From positions 1 through 17,096 of the forward strand of contig JACCUM010000069.1 in assembly GCA_013811805.1 (NCBI GenBank): a stretch of DNA of 17,096 nt, in the 5' to 3' direction. Position 1 is the stretch's first letter. Each line of letters opens with the position of its first letter. This stretch comes from Geodermatophilaceae bacterium. Lineage in GTDB: Bacteria > Actinomycetota > Actinomycetes > Mycobacteriales > Geodermatophilaceae. The notes beneath the pieces are model-generated. The model saw only the letters and a list, made by a program, of their open reading frames with translations, had not been told where the DNA came from and did not search any database. Both the position numbers and the translations under genes were made by a program. Shown here in pieces: positions 1 to 6,440 of this stretch.

Positions 1-153
1 CCGGTCGTGGTCGGCGGCATCGTGCCCGATGCCGATGCGCGCCGGCTGCTGAAGCTGGGGGTCGCACAAGTCTTCACGCCCAAGGACTTCGGGATCAACG
101 ACATCATGGACGAGATCGTCACCGTGATCCGCAAGGCACACTCCCTCGACTGA
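1..153 (+). CDS. B12-dependent acyl-CoA mutase, C-terminal fragment (probably ethylmalonyl-CoA mutase)
   Basis: Only the last 50 codons are in the window; the gene starts upstream of it. The fragment reads PVVVGGIVPDADARRLLKLG, then a segment containing VFTPKDF, then IMDEIV, and ends in HSLD before TGA at 151-153. A VVVGGI strand followed by a loop and TPKDF is the end of the cobalamin-binding Rossmann domain of mutases. The TPKDF-x(4)-IM version is, from my knowledge of the families, typical of ethylmalonyl-CoA mutase (Ecm/MeaA) rather than of methylmalonyl-CoA mutase, where this loop usually reads like FGPGT. Ecm rearranges ethylmalonyl-CoA to methylsuccinyl-CoA, the step after crotonyl-CoA carboxylase/reductase, which is encoded at 12792-14123. 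The mutase-family call is firm; the Ecm call is likely but rests on a short segment. Confidence 0.75.
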   Translation, partial: PVVVGGIVPDADARRLLKLGVAQVFTPKDFGINDIMDEIVTVIRKAHSLD

Positions 154-175
154 GCGAGCCTCTACGGGTCGTTCA
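151..175. terminator. weak hairpin between convergent genes
   Basis: TGAGCGA at 151-157 can pair with TCGTTCA at 169-175 (7 bp with one G-U pair, 11-base loop). It lies between the mutase stop codon and the end of the convergent minus-strand operon. There is no T-tract, and the stem contains the mutase stop codon. It could act as a bidirectional stop signal, but such a short stem in GC-rich DNA may be chance. Confidence 0.2.
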
Positions 176-178
176 GCC

Positions 179-967
179 TCAGCCGCCGAGGGCTTTGCGG
201 ACTGCCACCTCGGCCACGGCGTAACACCGACCCTCGTTCACGCCGGCGGGTTCCGCCGCGGTCATGGCGATCTCGATCAGGTCGGAGCCGACGCGCACGA
301 GAACCACGATCGCGTCCATTGCCACCGGCAAGGTCGCGTCGGACACTGTGTTCAGTGGCTCGCGGTAGAAGAATGCGTACTCGTCACCGATCCCATAGCG
401 CAGCCCACTGGTGGTTACCCGTATCCCGAATTCGGGAATGTCGGAACATTGCGACGCCTGGAAGACCAGAGTACGCAAGGCTCCTGAGGCGGCATTCGCA
501 TCCGGATGCATCCAGACTAGCTCGGTGACCTCGCCCCCCTGGACGCTGAAGACGGTCGACGGAGCGTCGGTGGCCGCCGACGTCGAGCCCGGTTGACCCG
601 TAGGGGTGCCGCAGAGGACGGGGATCGCCGAACGAGCACTCAGCACGCTGAACTGGCGGGTGACCACCTCGCCGAGAGCGGCGAGGTCGTCGGGTGTCAG
701 CATCGGAATCGGCGGGCGCCCGTACGTCTGATCGAAGGGCGAGCCGGCAAGAGGGGTGAACGATTCCCAGGCCGTAGAGTAGCCGTAGATTCCACTGAGG
801 ACCCGCGGATTGCTATGGCCCACAACGTATCCGGCGGCCGACCCGACAAGCAGTCCGACCACGAGCAGCGCTGCGGCCACCGCGGGGCGACGCAGCAGCT
901 GGTCGACCCGTCGACGCCATCCCGATATCGGCGCCGACGTGGACTCGATCAGATCCTCGTCAGTCAT
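179..967 (-). CDS. single-pass membrane protein with two-cysteine extracellular domain (paralogue D, last gene of sigma operon)
   Basis: This 262-residue protein has no function I recognise by name. Its N-terminus MTDEDLIES is followed by a basic stretch (WRRRVDQLLRR), one membrane segment at about 29-50 and a C-terminal extracellular domain. That domain shares with the three upstream products an LTPDDLAALGE motif (about 90-100), Cys119 and Cys174, GIGDEYAFF (192-200), a VLVRVGSDLIEIAMT strand and an AEVAVRKALGG end. A third cysteine, Cys248, is unique to this copy. The ATG at 967 has AGAGG about 6 bases upstream. A 47-base gap separates it from the gene before it, the only gap in the operon. 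The domain pattern resembles PknH_C-like 'sensor' domains, which is an inference. It is the most diverged of the three copies carrying the EDLI motif. Confidence 0.8.
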   Translation of the reverse strand: MTDEDLIESTSAPISGWRRRVDQLLRRPAVAAALLVVGLLVGSAAGYVVGHSNPRVLSGIYGYSTAWESFTPLAGSPFDQTYGRPPIPMLTPDDLAALGEVVTRQFSVLSARSAIPVLCGTPTGQPGSTSAATDAPSTVFSVQGGEVTELVWMHPDANAASGALRTLVFQASQCSDIPEFGIRVTTSGLRYGIGDEYAFFYREPLNTVSDATLPVAMDAIVVLVRVGSDLIEIAMTAAEPAGVNEGRCYAVAEVAVRKALGG

Positions 968-1014
968 CTCCCGCCTCTGAGGTGCAGAATGCCTCGGCAG
1001 TCACCGACCGCTCC

Positions 1015-1899
1015 TCACGCAGTCATCATCCTTGTTACCGCAACCTCGGCGATCCGCAGCGCACGGGTGAGCCCGTCGGGCACTTCAGTGACCCCCTCGG
1101 GGCTGAGGGTCAGCTCGACCAGCCGGCCGCCGACCCGGAGGAGAATCACGATGCTCGTCTTGATGTCACCGGATTCCGGGTCGGGCCGACTCAGGATGAA
1201 GACGGCGTATTCGTCACCGATCCCGGTCTGGATGCCCTCGGTCTGCAACGTGAGACCCCCTGCGTGCGGGCAACTCCGGGCCAACTCGACCGTGCCCCGC
1301 AAAGTGGATGCAGCCAATACGTCGAGGTGGGGACTGATTCGCTCGGTCAGAATTGCGCTTGGTAGCACGAAGGAGGCAGAGTTGAGCACGGTGAACTCAC
1401 CGCGTGGTGTGGCCGGCACCCGGATGACCTCCGGGCCGCTGAGGACTCCGCACAGTCCGTCCAGTCCGGAGGTGACCCCCAGTCCGTAGCCACCGGGCAA
1501 CACGGTCTCGCCCAGGGCCGACAGGTCATCGAGGGTTAAGAACTCGGCGCCGACGGACAGGACCACGAACTCCTCTTCCAGCGGCGAGCCTTCGGGGACG
1601 ATCGGGATGTACCCGGCCTCCGTCGTACCCCCGTCCTGCATCTCTGTCGAGTCGGTGCGCTCGTTCGGCGGGGTCTGGTTGCCGACCAGGAAGCCGGCCA
1701 CCAGCCCCAGAGCCAGGACCGCTGCCGCGACGGCGGCCAAGACGTGTCGACCCACCGTGGCCGGGACCAGGATCTCCAGCCGACGCCTCAGCTCGCTCGT
1801 CCGCGGGGAGGGGGGCTCGGACTCGATCAGGTCCTCTTCCTTCGCCGGGCCAGCGTCCCTAGCACCGCTCGGCTCGATCGCCCCTCCCTGCTCGCTCAC
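1015..1899 (-). CDS. single-pass membrane protein with two-cysteine extracellular domain (paralogue C)
   Basis: This 294-residue protein starts at GTG 1899, which overlaps the preceding gene's stop codon (GTGA), so the two are probably translationally coupled. The cytoplasmic N-terminus contains EEDLIESE and SPRTSELRRRLE. A membrane helix (about 53-73, ending in GLVAGFLVG) and a Thr/Pro/acid-rich linker follow, then the extracellular domain. The domain has FLTLDDLSALGE (120-131), Cys150 in GLDGLCG, Cys210, GIGDEYAVF (about 226-234), LLRVGGRLVELTL and a terminal ALRIAEVAVTRMM. It is most similar to the next gene upstream, including a 38-base identical DNA stretch. The two conserved cysteines are placed to form a disulfide outside the cell. 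Role unknown; sensing or modulating the sigma/anti-sigma pair is an inference from the operon. Confidence 0.85.
   Translation of the reverse strand: MSEQGGAIEPSGARDAGPAKEEDLIESEPPSPRTSELRRRLEILVPATVGRHVLAAVAAAVLALGLVAGFLVGNQTPPNERTDSTEMQDGGTTEAGYIPIVPEGSPLEEEFVVLSVGAEFLTLDDLSALGETVLPGGYGLGVTSGLDGLCGVLSGPEVIRVPATPRGEFTVLNSASFVLPSAILTERISPHLDVLAASTLRGTVELARSCPHAGGLTLQTEGIQTGIGDEYAVFILSRPDPESGDIKTSIVILLRVGGRLVELTLSPEGVTEVPDGLTRALRIAEVAVTRMMTA
1772..1809. repeat. 38-bp exact repeat, copy 1 (N-terminal coding part of paralogue C)
   Basis: This stretch is identical to 2647-2684 in the neighbouring gene, and the similarity continues with few differences on both sides (about 1751-1833 against 2626-2708). 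It encodes the cytoplasmic SPRTSELRRRLE segment next to the membrane. It indicates a recent tandem duplication or gene conversion between the two paralogues, because their extracellular domains have diverged far more. Confidence 0.9.
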
Positions 1900-2735
1900 C
1901 CAGCAAGCATCCTCGCTACCGCAACCTCGGCGATCCGCAGTGCGCGGGCCAGACCGTCGGTTACCTCGGGGCCGCCCGCAGAAGTGAGGGTGAGTTCGAG
2001 CAGCTGACCGCCGACTCGGACGAGAATCGTGATGCTCGTGTTGATCTCGCCGGTGCTCGGATCGACTCGATCCACGCTGAAGACGGCGTACTCGTCACCG
2101 ATCCCGGTCTGGATCCCGGTGGTGCGCGCAGTGACGTCTCCGCCAGCTGAGCAATCCTGGGCGAGTTGGACCGTCCCGCGCAGTGTGGAGGTTGCCAACA
2201 CATCCAGGTCCGGACCGATGCGCTGGGTCAAGGTTGCGCCAGCCAGCACATAGGACGCAGAACCGAAGACGGTGTATTCGACCCCGGGTTGCGGCGGTAT
2301 CGGGAAAAAGTCTGGCCTGCTGATGCTGCCGCACAGTCCGTCCAGTCCCGACGGGTCTGGCAATCCATAGCTGCCATACATGGCCAGCTCACCCGCAGTC
2401 GAAAGATCCTGGTAGGTCAGAAGTCCTGCAGCGAAGGCAACGGCGACGACGCCTTCAAGCGCTGAGTCGTCGGGGACGACGGTGATGTACCCGCGTTCCG
2501 GCCCGCCCCCCGACTGAAGCGCCAGCGTGCCGGTCGGCTCGGTTCCGGAGAGCGTGCCGACGAGAAAGCCGGCCACCAGCCCGAGTACGAGGACTGCAGC
2601 TGCGACGGTCAGCAAGACCTTTCGGCCCACTGTGGCCGGTACCAGCATCTCCAGCCGACGCCTCAGCTCGCTCGTCCGCGGGGATGCGGGCTCGGAATCG
2701 ATCAGGTCCTCGTCCGGGGCCTGCGCCTGCATCAT
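1896..2735 (-). CDS. single-pass membrane protein with two-cysteine extracellular domain (paralogue B)
   Basis: This 279-residue protein starts at the first of two tandem ATG codons (2735). That codon overlaps the TGA of the candidate anti-sigma gene, as ATGA. Order along the protein: cytoplasmic PDEDLIDSEPASPRTSELRR (7-26), membrane segment at about 39-60, a short Gly/Thr linker, then the extracellular domain. The domain has LLTYQDLSTAGE (105-116), Cys135 in GLDGLCG, Cys195, GIGDEYAVF (211-219), LVRVGGQLLELTLT and ALRIAEVAVARML at the end. It is closest to paralogue C. There is no lipobox and no cleavable signal peptide; the helix should be a type II anchor with the domain outside. The family is unnamed as far as I can tell; a PknH_C-like sensor fold is possible. 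Confidence 0.85.
   Translation of the reverse strand: MMQAQAPDEDLIDSEPASPRTSELRRRLEMLVPATVGRKVLLTVAAAVLVLGLVAGFLVGTLSGTEPTGTLALQSGGGPERGYITVVPDDSALEGVVAVAFAAGLLTYQDLSTAGELAMYGSYGLPDPSGLDGLCGSISRPDFFPIPPQPGVEYTVFGSASYVLAGATLTQRIGPDLDVLATSTLRGTVQLAQDCSAGGDVTARTTGIQTGIGDEYAVFSVDRVDPSTGEINTSITILVRVGGQLLELTLTSAGGPEVTDGLARALRIAEVAVARMLAG
2647..2684. repeat. 38-bp exact repeat, copy 2 (N-terminal coding part of paralogue B)
   Basis: This is the partner of 1772-1809, identical base for base over 38 positions and in the same orientation. It is 875 bp away, which is about one gene unit of the tandem array. Confidence 0.9.
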
Positions 2736-3613
2736 TTGAGGGTCAGTATGCGGCCGACCGACGCTTCGGCCAGCGCGCGGCTACGGCGGTCCGCGTCGGC
2801 GACGACCGGTCCGTCTGGCGTGAGGACGACTTCGACGAGCACATTCGAGATCCGGGTCACCGTAATCTCGGTTGTTTTCGAACTCGCGTCATCCTCGTCC
2901 ACCACCTGCAGGTCGAAGAAGGCGACCTCGGAACCCAGGCTCGCATCGTTTCCGGTGAACAGGATCGAGGCGAATTCGTTGATCGCCGGGCATTCCGGGC
3001 TGTCCTGGACCAGCCGGGCAAGGGCGTCGGCTGCCTGCTGGTCCGAGTCGTATGCGATGACAGCCTGATCCAGCCGCGCGTCGGTGAGCTCCCAGGCGGC
3101 CGAGTAGACCGCGGCCGGCACGGAGTACTGCTCGTAGGAGGACTCCGCGTCACACAAGGCAGGGAGCACCAAGGACGCGCCGTAGGGCAGTGCCCCGGGG
3201 CCGGTCTCGCCGACGGCCTGGATGTCATCCCAGGTGAGCAGTGAGCTCTCAGCGACAGCGAACGCCCCGACAGCGGCATCCTCGGCGGGCGCCTGATCCG
3301 CGGACGGACCCTGTCCCTCGTCCGGGGCCTGCTCGCCGGGTTGGTTGTCCGCCGCCGGATCCGAACCGCCCTCGCCGTCGGAATCACTCAGCGCCTGTCC
3401 GCTCGCTGCGCTCGTCGTGTCGTCCGAGGGCAGCTTGGGCAGCACGACGATCCCGGCCAGAGCAACTGCCGCCACGGTGGCGGCACTGGCCGCCACGACC
3501 CGATTACGGGTACGGCGGGTGCGCCGTACCCGGACGTCGTGCAGGCCGGCGGCATCCGTGCGTTCGACGGCGTTCCGGAGTGCGGCGAAGCTCTCGCGCA
3601 ACTGATCAGGCAT
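2732..3613 (-). CDS. candidate anti-sigma factor / membrane sensor protein with related extracellular domain (paralogue A)
   Basis: This 293-residue protein is encoded directly after the sigma factor with an 8-base overlap, the usual place for a cognate anti-sigma factor. It has a short cytoplasmic part (1-37, LRESFAALRNAVERTD, then an Arg-rich RVRRTRRTRNR). A membrane helix (about 38-58) and a long acidic Asp/Gln/Pro/Gly-rich linker (61-118) follow, then an extracellular domain. The domain aligns with the three downstream proteins: LLTWDDIQAVGE (125-136), Cys154, Cys208, GSEVAFF (227-233) and ALAEASVGRIL near the end. It lacks the EDLI motif of the other three. No HxxxCxxC zinc anti-sigma motif is present, so if it binds the sigma factor it does so through another type of short cytoplasmic segment. 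The anti-sigma role is inferred from position and topology only. Confidence 0.8.
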   Translation of the reverse strand: MPDQLRESFAALRNAVERTDAAGLHDVRVRRTRRTRNRVVAASAATVAAVALAGIVVLPKLPSDDTTSAASGQALSDSDGEGGSDPAADNQPGEQAPDEGQGPSADQAPAEDAAVGAFAVAESSLLTWDDIQAVGETGPGALPYGASLVLPALCDAESSYEQYSVPAAVYSAAWELTDARLDQAVIAYDSDQQAADALARLVQDSPECPAINEFASILFTGNDASLGSEVAFFDLQVVDEDDASSKTTEITVTRISNVLVEVVLTPDGPVVADADRRSRALAEASVGRILTLK

Positions 3614-4211
3614 CGTCGGCTCCTTCCTCGTCAGTCGTGATCCTCAGCTGAGCCGCCAAGGCAGTTCGCCCACGAGACAGCCGGGCCTTGACCGTGCCAG
3701 GGGGAACACCGAGTTGGCTGGCGATCGTCTCGATGGACAGATCGGCCAGATAGAACAGCACGAGTGCCTCTCGTTGATTGTGCGGCAGGTGTTTGAGGCC
3801 GGCGATCAGCGCGACATGGTCCTCGCTCGGTCCGGGGGTGGTCTGTAGCCGTTGGGTACGGCCGAAGGCCAGTGCCGTACGCGCTCGGCGCCACCGGCTG
3901 ATCGCAACCCGGTGCGAGACCGTACGAACCCACGCGACCGGATCGGCGTGTCCGGAGACCGTCGACCAGCGCGCGAGCGCACGGGCGAACCCTTCCTGTA
4001 CGGCGTCCTGTGCCTCGGACCAATTTCCGGTCAGGGCATAGATCTGCGCTGTGAGGCTGCCCACGTGCTCGGCGTAGAAGACGCTGAAGTCCTGGCCTGC
4101 GGTCTCGCGTGCCTCAGGTAGGGCGGCCAAGGTCCCCGCGCCGGTGGCACCAGGATCGTCCAGCGCGGGGCGTACGGGATCCCCGACGAATCTCACCTCC
4201 GTCAGAGTCAC
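3606..4211 (-). CDS. ECF RNA polymerase sigma factor, SigE family
   Basis: The 201-residue product redirects RNA polymerase to a specific promoter set. Region 2 spans about 42-110, with FYAEHVGSLTAQIYALTG, the DAVQEGFARALARW helix (69-82) and AWVRTVSHRVAISRWRR (93-109). Region 4 spans about 132-187, with LPHNQREALVLFYLADLSI, then a helix-turn-helix ETIASQLGVPPGTVKARLSR. There is no C-terminal extension. The pattern is that of actinobacterial SigE-family ECF factors. The start at GTG 4211 gives about 40 residues before region 2, longer than usual. A later start cannot be excluded: a GGAGGTGAG stretch lies inside the first codons, but no good in-frame start follows it. The gene heads a five-gene operon of which the other four products are membrane proteins, so an envelope signal is the likely input. 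Confidence 0.93.
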   Translation of the reverse strand: MTLTEVRFVGDPVRPALDDPGATGAGTLAALPEARETAGQDFSVFYAEHVGSLTAQIYALTGNWSEAQDAVQEGFARALARWSTVSGHADPVAWVRTVSHRVAISRWRRARTALAFGRTQRLQTTPGPSEDHVALIAGLKHLPHNQREALVLFYLADLSIETIASQLGVPPGTVKARLSRGRTALAAQLRITTDEEGADDA

Positions 4212-4220
4212 ATAGAGTGG

Positions 4221-4246
4221 TACGTCCGGTGGGGCGTCGAGGTTGC
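4221..4246 (-). promoter_or_regulatory. candidate ECF-type autoregulatory promoter of the sigma operon
   Basis: On the minus strand GCAACC (4246-4241) is followed after exactly 16 bases by CGTA (4224-4221). An AAC-containing -35 element, a 16-base spacer and a CGT-type -10 element are the usual layout of ECF-dependent promoters, and a GCAACC -35 is known for Streptomyces SigE targets as I recall. The expected transcription start, about 4213-4216, falls within a few bases of the sigma GTG at 4211, implying a leaderless or nearly leaderless mRNA and self-activation. The motif is visible; its use by this sigma factor is inferred. Confidence 0.5.
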
Positions 4247-4343
4247 ATGATGCTCGCTCACCAGGCTGCGATAATGAGCAGGAGCGGATTTGCCGTCGGC
4301 TGATGGTGAATTGTTACCAGCGGGCATCGAGACGAGGGTCGGA

Positions 4344-5117
4344 ATGGCTGAATATCAGAACATCTTGGTCGAGCGAGACGGCGACACGGTCACCGTGACC
4401 ATGAACCGGCCGACTCGGCGCAACGCGCTGTCGCGTGCTCATCTGAGCGATCTGCTCTCCGCGTTCCGCGAGATCGGGGCCAGCGACGCGACCGGCGTCA
4501 TCCTCGCCGCCAACGGTCCGGTCTTCTCTGCCGGCCACGACTTCGCTGACGTCTACGACCATGACCACACCGACGTTCGCAGCCTGCTGCAGTTGTGCAC
4601 CGAGCTGATGCAGACCATCCAGGCCATCCCGCAGGTGGTGATCGCCCGGGTGCACGCGCTGGCCACTGCTGCAGGAGCCCAGTTGGTGGCGTCTTGCGAC
4701 CTCGCGATCGCCGCGGACAACGCCGGACTCGCCGCCCCCGGTGGCAAGGGCGGCTGGTTCTGCCATACCCCGATGGTGGCGATCGCCCGCAACGTCGGTC
4801 GCAAGCGGGCCATGGAGATCGCGCTGACCGGCGACGTGATCGACGCGGTCACTGCCGCCGAGTGGGGCCTGTTCAACGCGGCCGTACCCGAATCGGACCT
4901 CGAGAAGGCAACCGAGGACCTCCTCGACCGAGCGACCCGGGGTAGTCGAGCGTCCAAGGGACTCGGCAAGCAGGCGCTCTACGCCCAGCTGGATCGCCCG
5001 GAGCGAGACGCCTACACCTACGCCGTCGAGGTCATGGCCGCGGCCAGCCAGACCCCAGGTGCTCGGGAGGGCATGGCTTCGTTCTTGGAGAAGCGCCACC
5101 CGGTCTGGTCCGACTGA
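4344..5117 (+). CDS. enoyl-CoA hydratase/isomerase-family protein, ECHDC3-like, without the catalytic glutamates
   Basis: The product is a 257-residue crotonase-fold protein. I chose ATG 4344 (MAEYQNILVERDG) because the fold starts there; an upstream in-frame ATG at 4290 would add 18 unconserved residues. Oxyanion-hole segments are FSAGHDF (61-67) and the ATAAGAQ loop (108-113). ALATAAGAQLVASCDLAIA, the GGWFCHTPMVAIAR segment and the end FLEKRHPVWSD strongly resemble the ECHDC3 subfamily. The two glutamates used by classical enoyl-CoA hydratase correspond here to Gln113 and Gly133, so simple hydration of a 2-enoyl-CoA is unlikely to be its reaction. The true substrate is unknown. It is divergent from the sigma operon across a 132-base intergenic region and stands alone, followed by a pseudogene on the other strand. 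Confidence 0.9.
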   Translation: MAEYQNILVERDGDTVTVTMNRPTRRNALSRAHLSDLLSAFREIGASDATGVILAANGPVFSAGHDFADVYDHDHTDVRSLLQLCTELMQTIQAIPQVVIARVHALATAAGAQLVASCDLAIAADNAGLAAPGGKGGWFCHTPMVAIARNVGRKRAMEIALTGDVIDAVTAAEWGLFNAAVPESDLEKATEDLLDRATRGSRASKGLGKQALYAQLDRPERDAYTYAVEVMAAASQTPGAREGMASFLEKRHPVWSD

Positions 5118-5123
5118 GCGACT

Positions 5124-5140
5124 GAGCCCTGCACTGGCTC
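5124..5140. terminator. short hairpin between convergent gene ends
   Basis: GAGCC at 5124-5128 pairs with GGCTC at 5136-5140 around a 7-base loop, between the crotonase-family gene and the 3' end of the minus-strand pseudogene. The stem is short and has no T-tract; it may be chance. Confidence 0.25.
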
Positions 5141-5144
5141 CGGA

Positions 5145-5823
5145 CTAGGCCGTGATTCCCGCGAGGATCTCGGCGACCTTCTCCGGCTGGAACAGGAACC
5201 GCGAGTGCGAGCTGTTCAGCCTGAGCACGCTGGTGGCCGCCTGGGACCTCGCCTCCTGGGCCCGGCGGCGGTAGGGCGCGGTCCTCGTCGCAGATCACGT
5301 AAGTACTCGGCACGTTCTTCCATGCCGCTCGGGTCTGGGGCGCAGCGAACGAGCTGAGGGTCTGAGTCGTCAGCCGTGGCAACGCAGCGTCGATCAGGTC
5401 CTGTGGGACGCCACCGTAGAAGACCGTCTCTGGAGTTAGTGCGCGAGGGACGCCGGTTGGCTCGTCGACCGAATCCATTGCGTAATCTCATGATTCAGAG
5501 AATCCAGTAAGGAAACTCCGACCGGAAGCAGAAAGGCGCAGACGAGACCAGAGGTGCGACCGTCTCGGTCGTTGCGGCCTCGGAGATCACGATCCCGCCA
5601 TAAGTGACCTACCAAGATGGCCGGCCCATCGAGTTCGGCGAGAGCCGCACACACGACTGCAGCGTCGGCGGCCAGGTCACCCTCGCCACCGGCACTGTGT
5701 AGTGCGACAGCGGTGACGCTCAGGCGGCTTCGAGCTGGGGGATCAGCGGCGCCCAGGCCCAGTCGCCATGCCAGGTGCCATGCCCGAGCACGACGCAAGC
5801 CGTCCTCGGCGGCCAGGTAGCTC
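5145..5823 (-). pseudogene. alpha/beta-hydrolase pseudogene with about five frameshifts and a lost start
   Basis: Reading the minus strand while changing frame recovers an almost complete small alpha/beta hydrolase. The pieces in order are TACVVLGHGTWHGDWAWAPL (from about 5803), LSVTAVALHSAGG, AELDGPAILVGH, YGGIVISEAATTETV, CAFLLPVGVSLLDSL, ALTPETVFYGGVPQDLIDAA with PSTYVICDEDRALPP, and AATSVLRLNSSHSRFLFQPE, ending in TAG at 5145-5147. Frame changes fall near 5720-5730, 5600-5606, 5540-5560, 5480-5490 and 5256-5266. The second removes the nucleophile serine expected in GHSYGG. No in-frame start codon precedes the first piece. The flanking genes are intact, so several sequencing errors confined to this stretch are unlikely. 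The family is that of small esterase-like hydrolases with a GHG/GHSYGG layout; the former substrate is unknown. Confidence 0.85.
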
Positions 5824-6411
5824 ATGTCCGCGATGGCATCGGCCACCCGGCCAGCTGATCACAGCTACCTGCTCTGGGACCTGTTCGGCATCATCTACGC
5901 AGCACTCACGCTGTCCGCGTTCCGCAAGGTCGACCCTAATGACCTGCCCGGCTTGCTTCATCGGCAGGGCGCCCACCGCTCGCGGTGGAGGCGTTACCTG
6001 CTCGGCGGGGGCGAGGGCCCGGGTCTCGCGGTGACCTTGGCGGTCGTGGCGCTGGCGGGGGCGGCGTTGCTCCCTCGACTGGACGCCTTTGCCAGCCCTG
6101 GGAACGAGACGTTGTTGGCCGGGTCGCTGATCGTGGCCGTCGTCATGTCCTGGTTCGTCGTCGTCGTGAGCTACGCCGTGCACTACGCCCGCACGAACGC
6201 CGAGCATCCCGGCCTGCGACTCCCCGACGAGGGGCCGCACGGGTTTACCGACTACTTCTACTTCTCGCTCACGGTGGCGACCACATTCGGCACCACCGAC
6301 GTGATGGTGACGACGACTTGCATGCGCCGTACTGTCGCCGGACAGTCCGCGCTGACGTTTCTGTTCACCACGATCATCTTTGTCCTGCTGGTCACGGCCC
6401 TGTCGCGCTGA
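5824..6411 (+). CDS. DUF1345-family integral membrane protein, possibly N-terminally truncated
   Basis: The protein has 195 residues with membrane segments at about 16-32, 66-84, 97-120 and 174-193. The family signature is the FTDYFYFSLTVATTFGTTDV stretch (141-160), followed by CMRRTV and a final hydrophobic helix. It is a DUF1345 protein; its function is unknown. Proteins of this family are, as I recall, somewhat longer with another hydrophobic segment at the N-terminus. Here a stop codon (5818-5820) lies just upstream of the first ATG, and the first 13 residues (MSAMASATRPADH) look unrelated to the family. No ribosome binding site is evident. The 5' end touches the 5' end of the divergent pseudogene, so a deletion may have removed its original start and promoter. 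It may be a truncated, non-functional copy. Confidence 0.7.
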   Translation: MSAMASATRPADHSYLLWDLFGIIYAALTLSAFRKVDPNDLPGLLHRQGAHRSRWRRYLLGGGEGPGLAVTLAVVALAGAALLPRLDAFASPGNETLLAGSLIVAVVMSWFVVVVSYAVHYARTNAEHPGLRLPDEGPHGFTDYFYFSLTVATTFGTTDVMVTTTCMRRTVAGQSALTFLFTTIIFVLLVTALSR

Positions 6412-6426
6412 GTCCGCGCCATCGCC

Positions 6427-6432
6427 TAGCCT
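6427..6432 (+). promoter_or_regulatory. candidate -10 element for leaderless nucS
   Basis: TAGCCT fits the actinobacterial TANNNT -10 pattern and ends 8 bases before the GTG start of nucS. With transcription starting 6-8 bases after the -10 box, the mRNA would begin at or next to the start codon. No Shine-Dalgarno sequence is visible there. Confidence 0.4.
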
Positions 6433-6440
6433 CGGGTCCC

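Noticed and set aside
593..1489. A 298-codon plus-strand frame opposite the membrane paralogues
   Set aside because: Composition is Arg/Ser/Pro-rich without any motif, and it covers two convincing minus-strand genes.
2732..3613. Zinc-binding (ZAS) anti-sigma factor
   Set aside because: The cytoplasmic part is only about 37 residues and has no HxxxCxxC motif; an anti-sigma role is kept only as a positional inference.
5436..5846. A minus-strand frame that could be taken for a 136-residue hypothetical protein
   Set aside because: It is a mosaic of correct and shifted pieces of the hydrolase pseudogene; only parts of it match the family.
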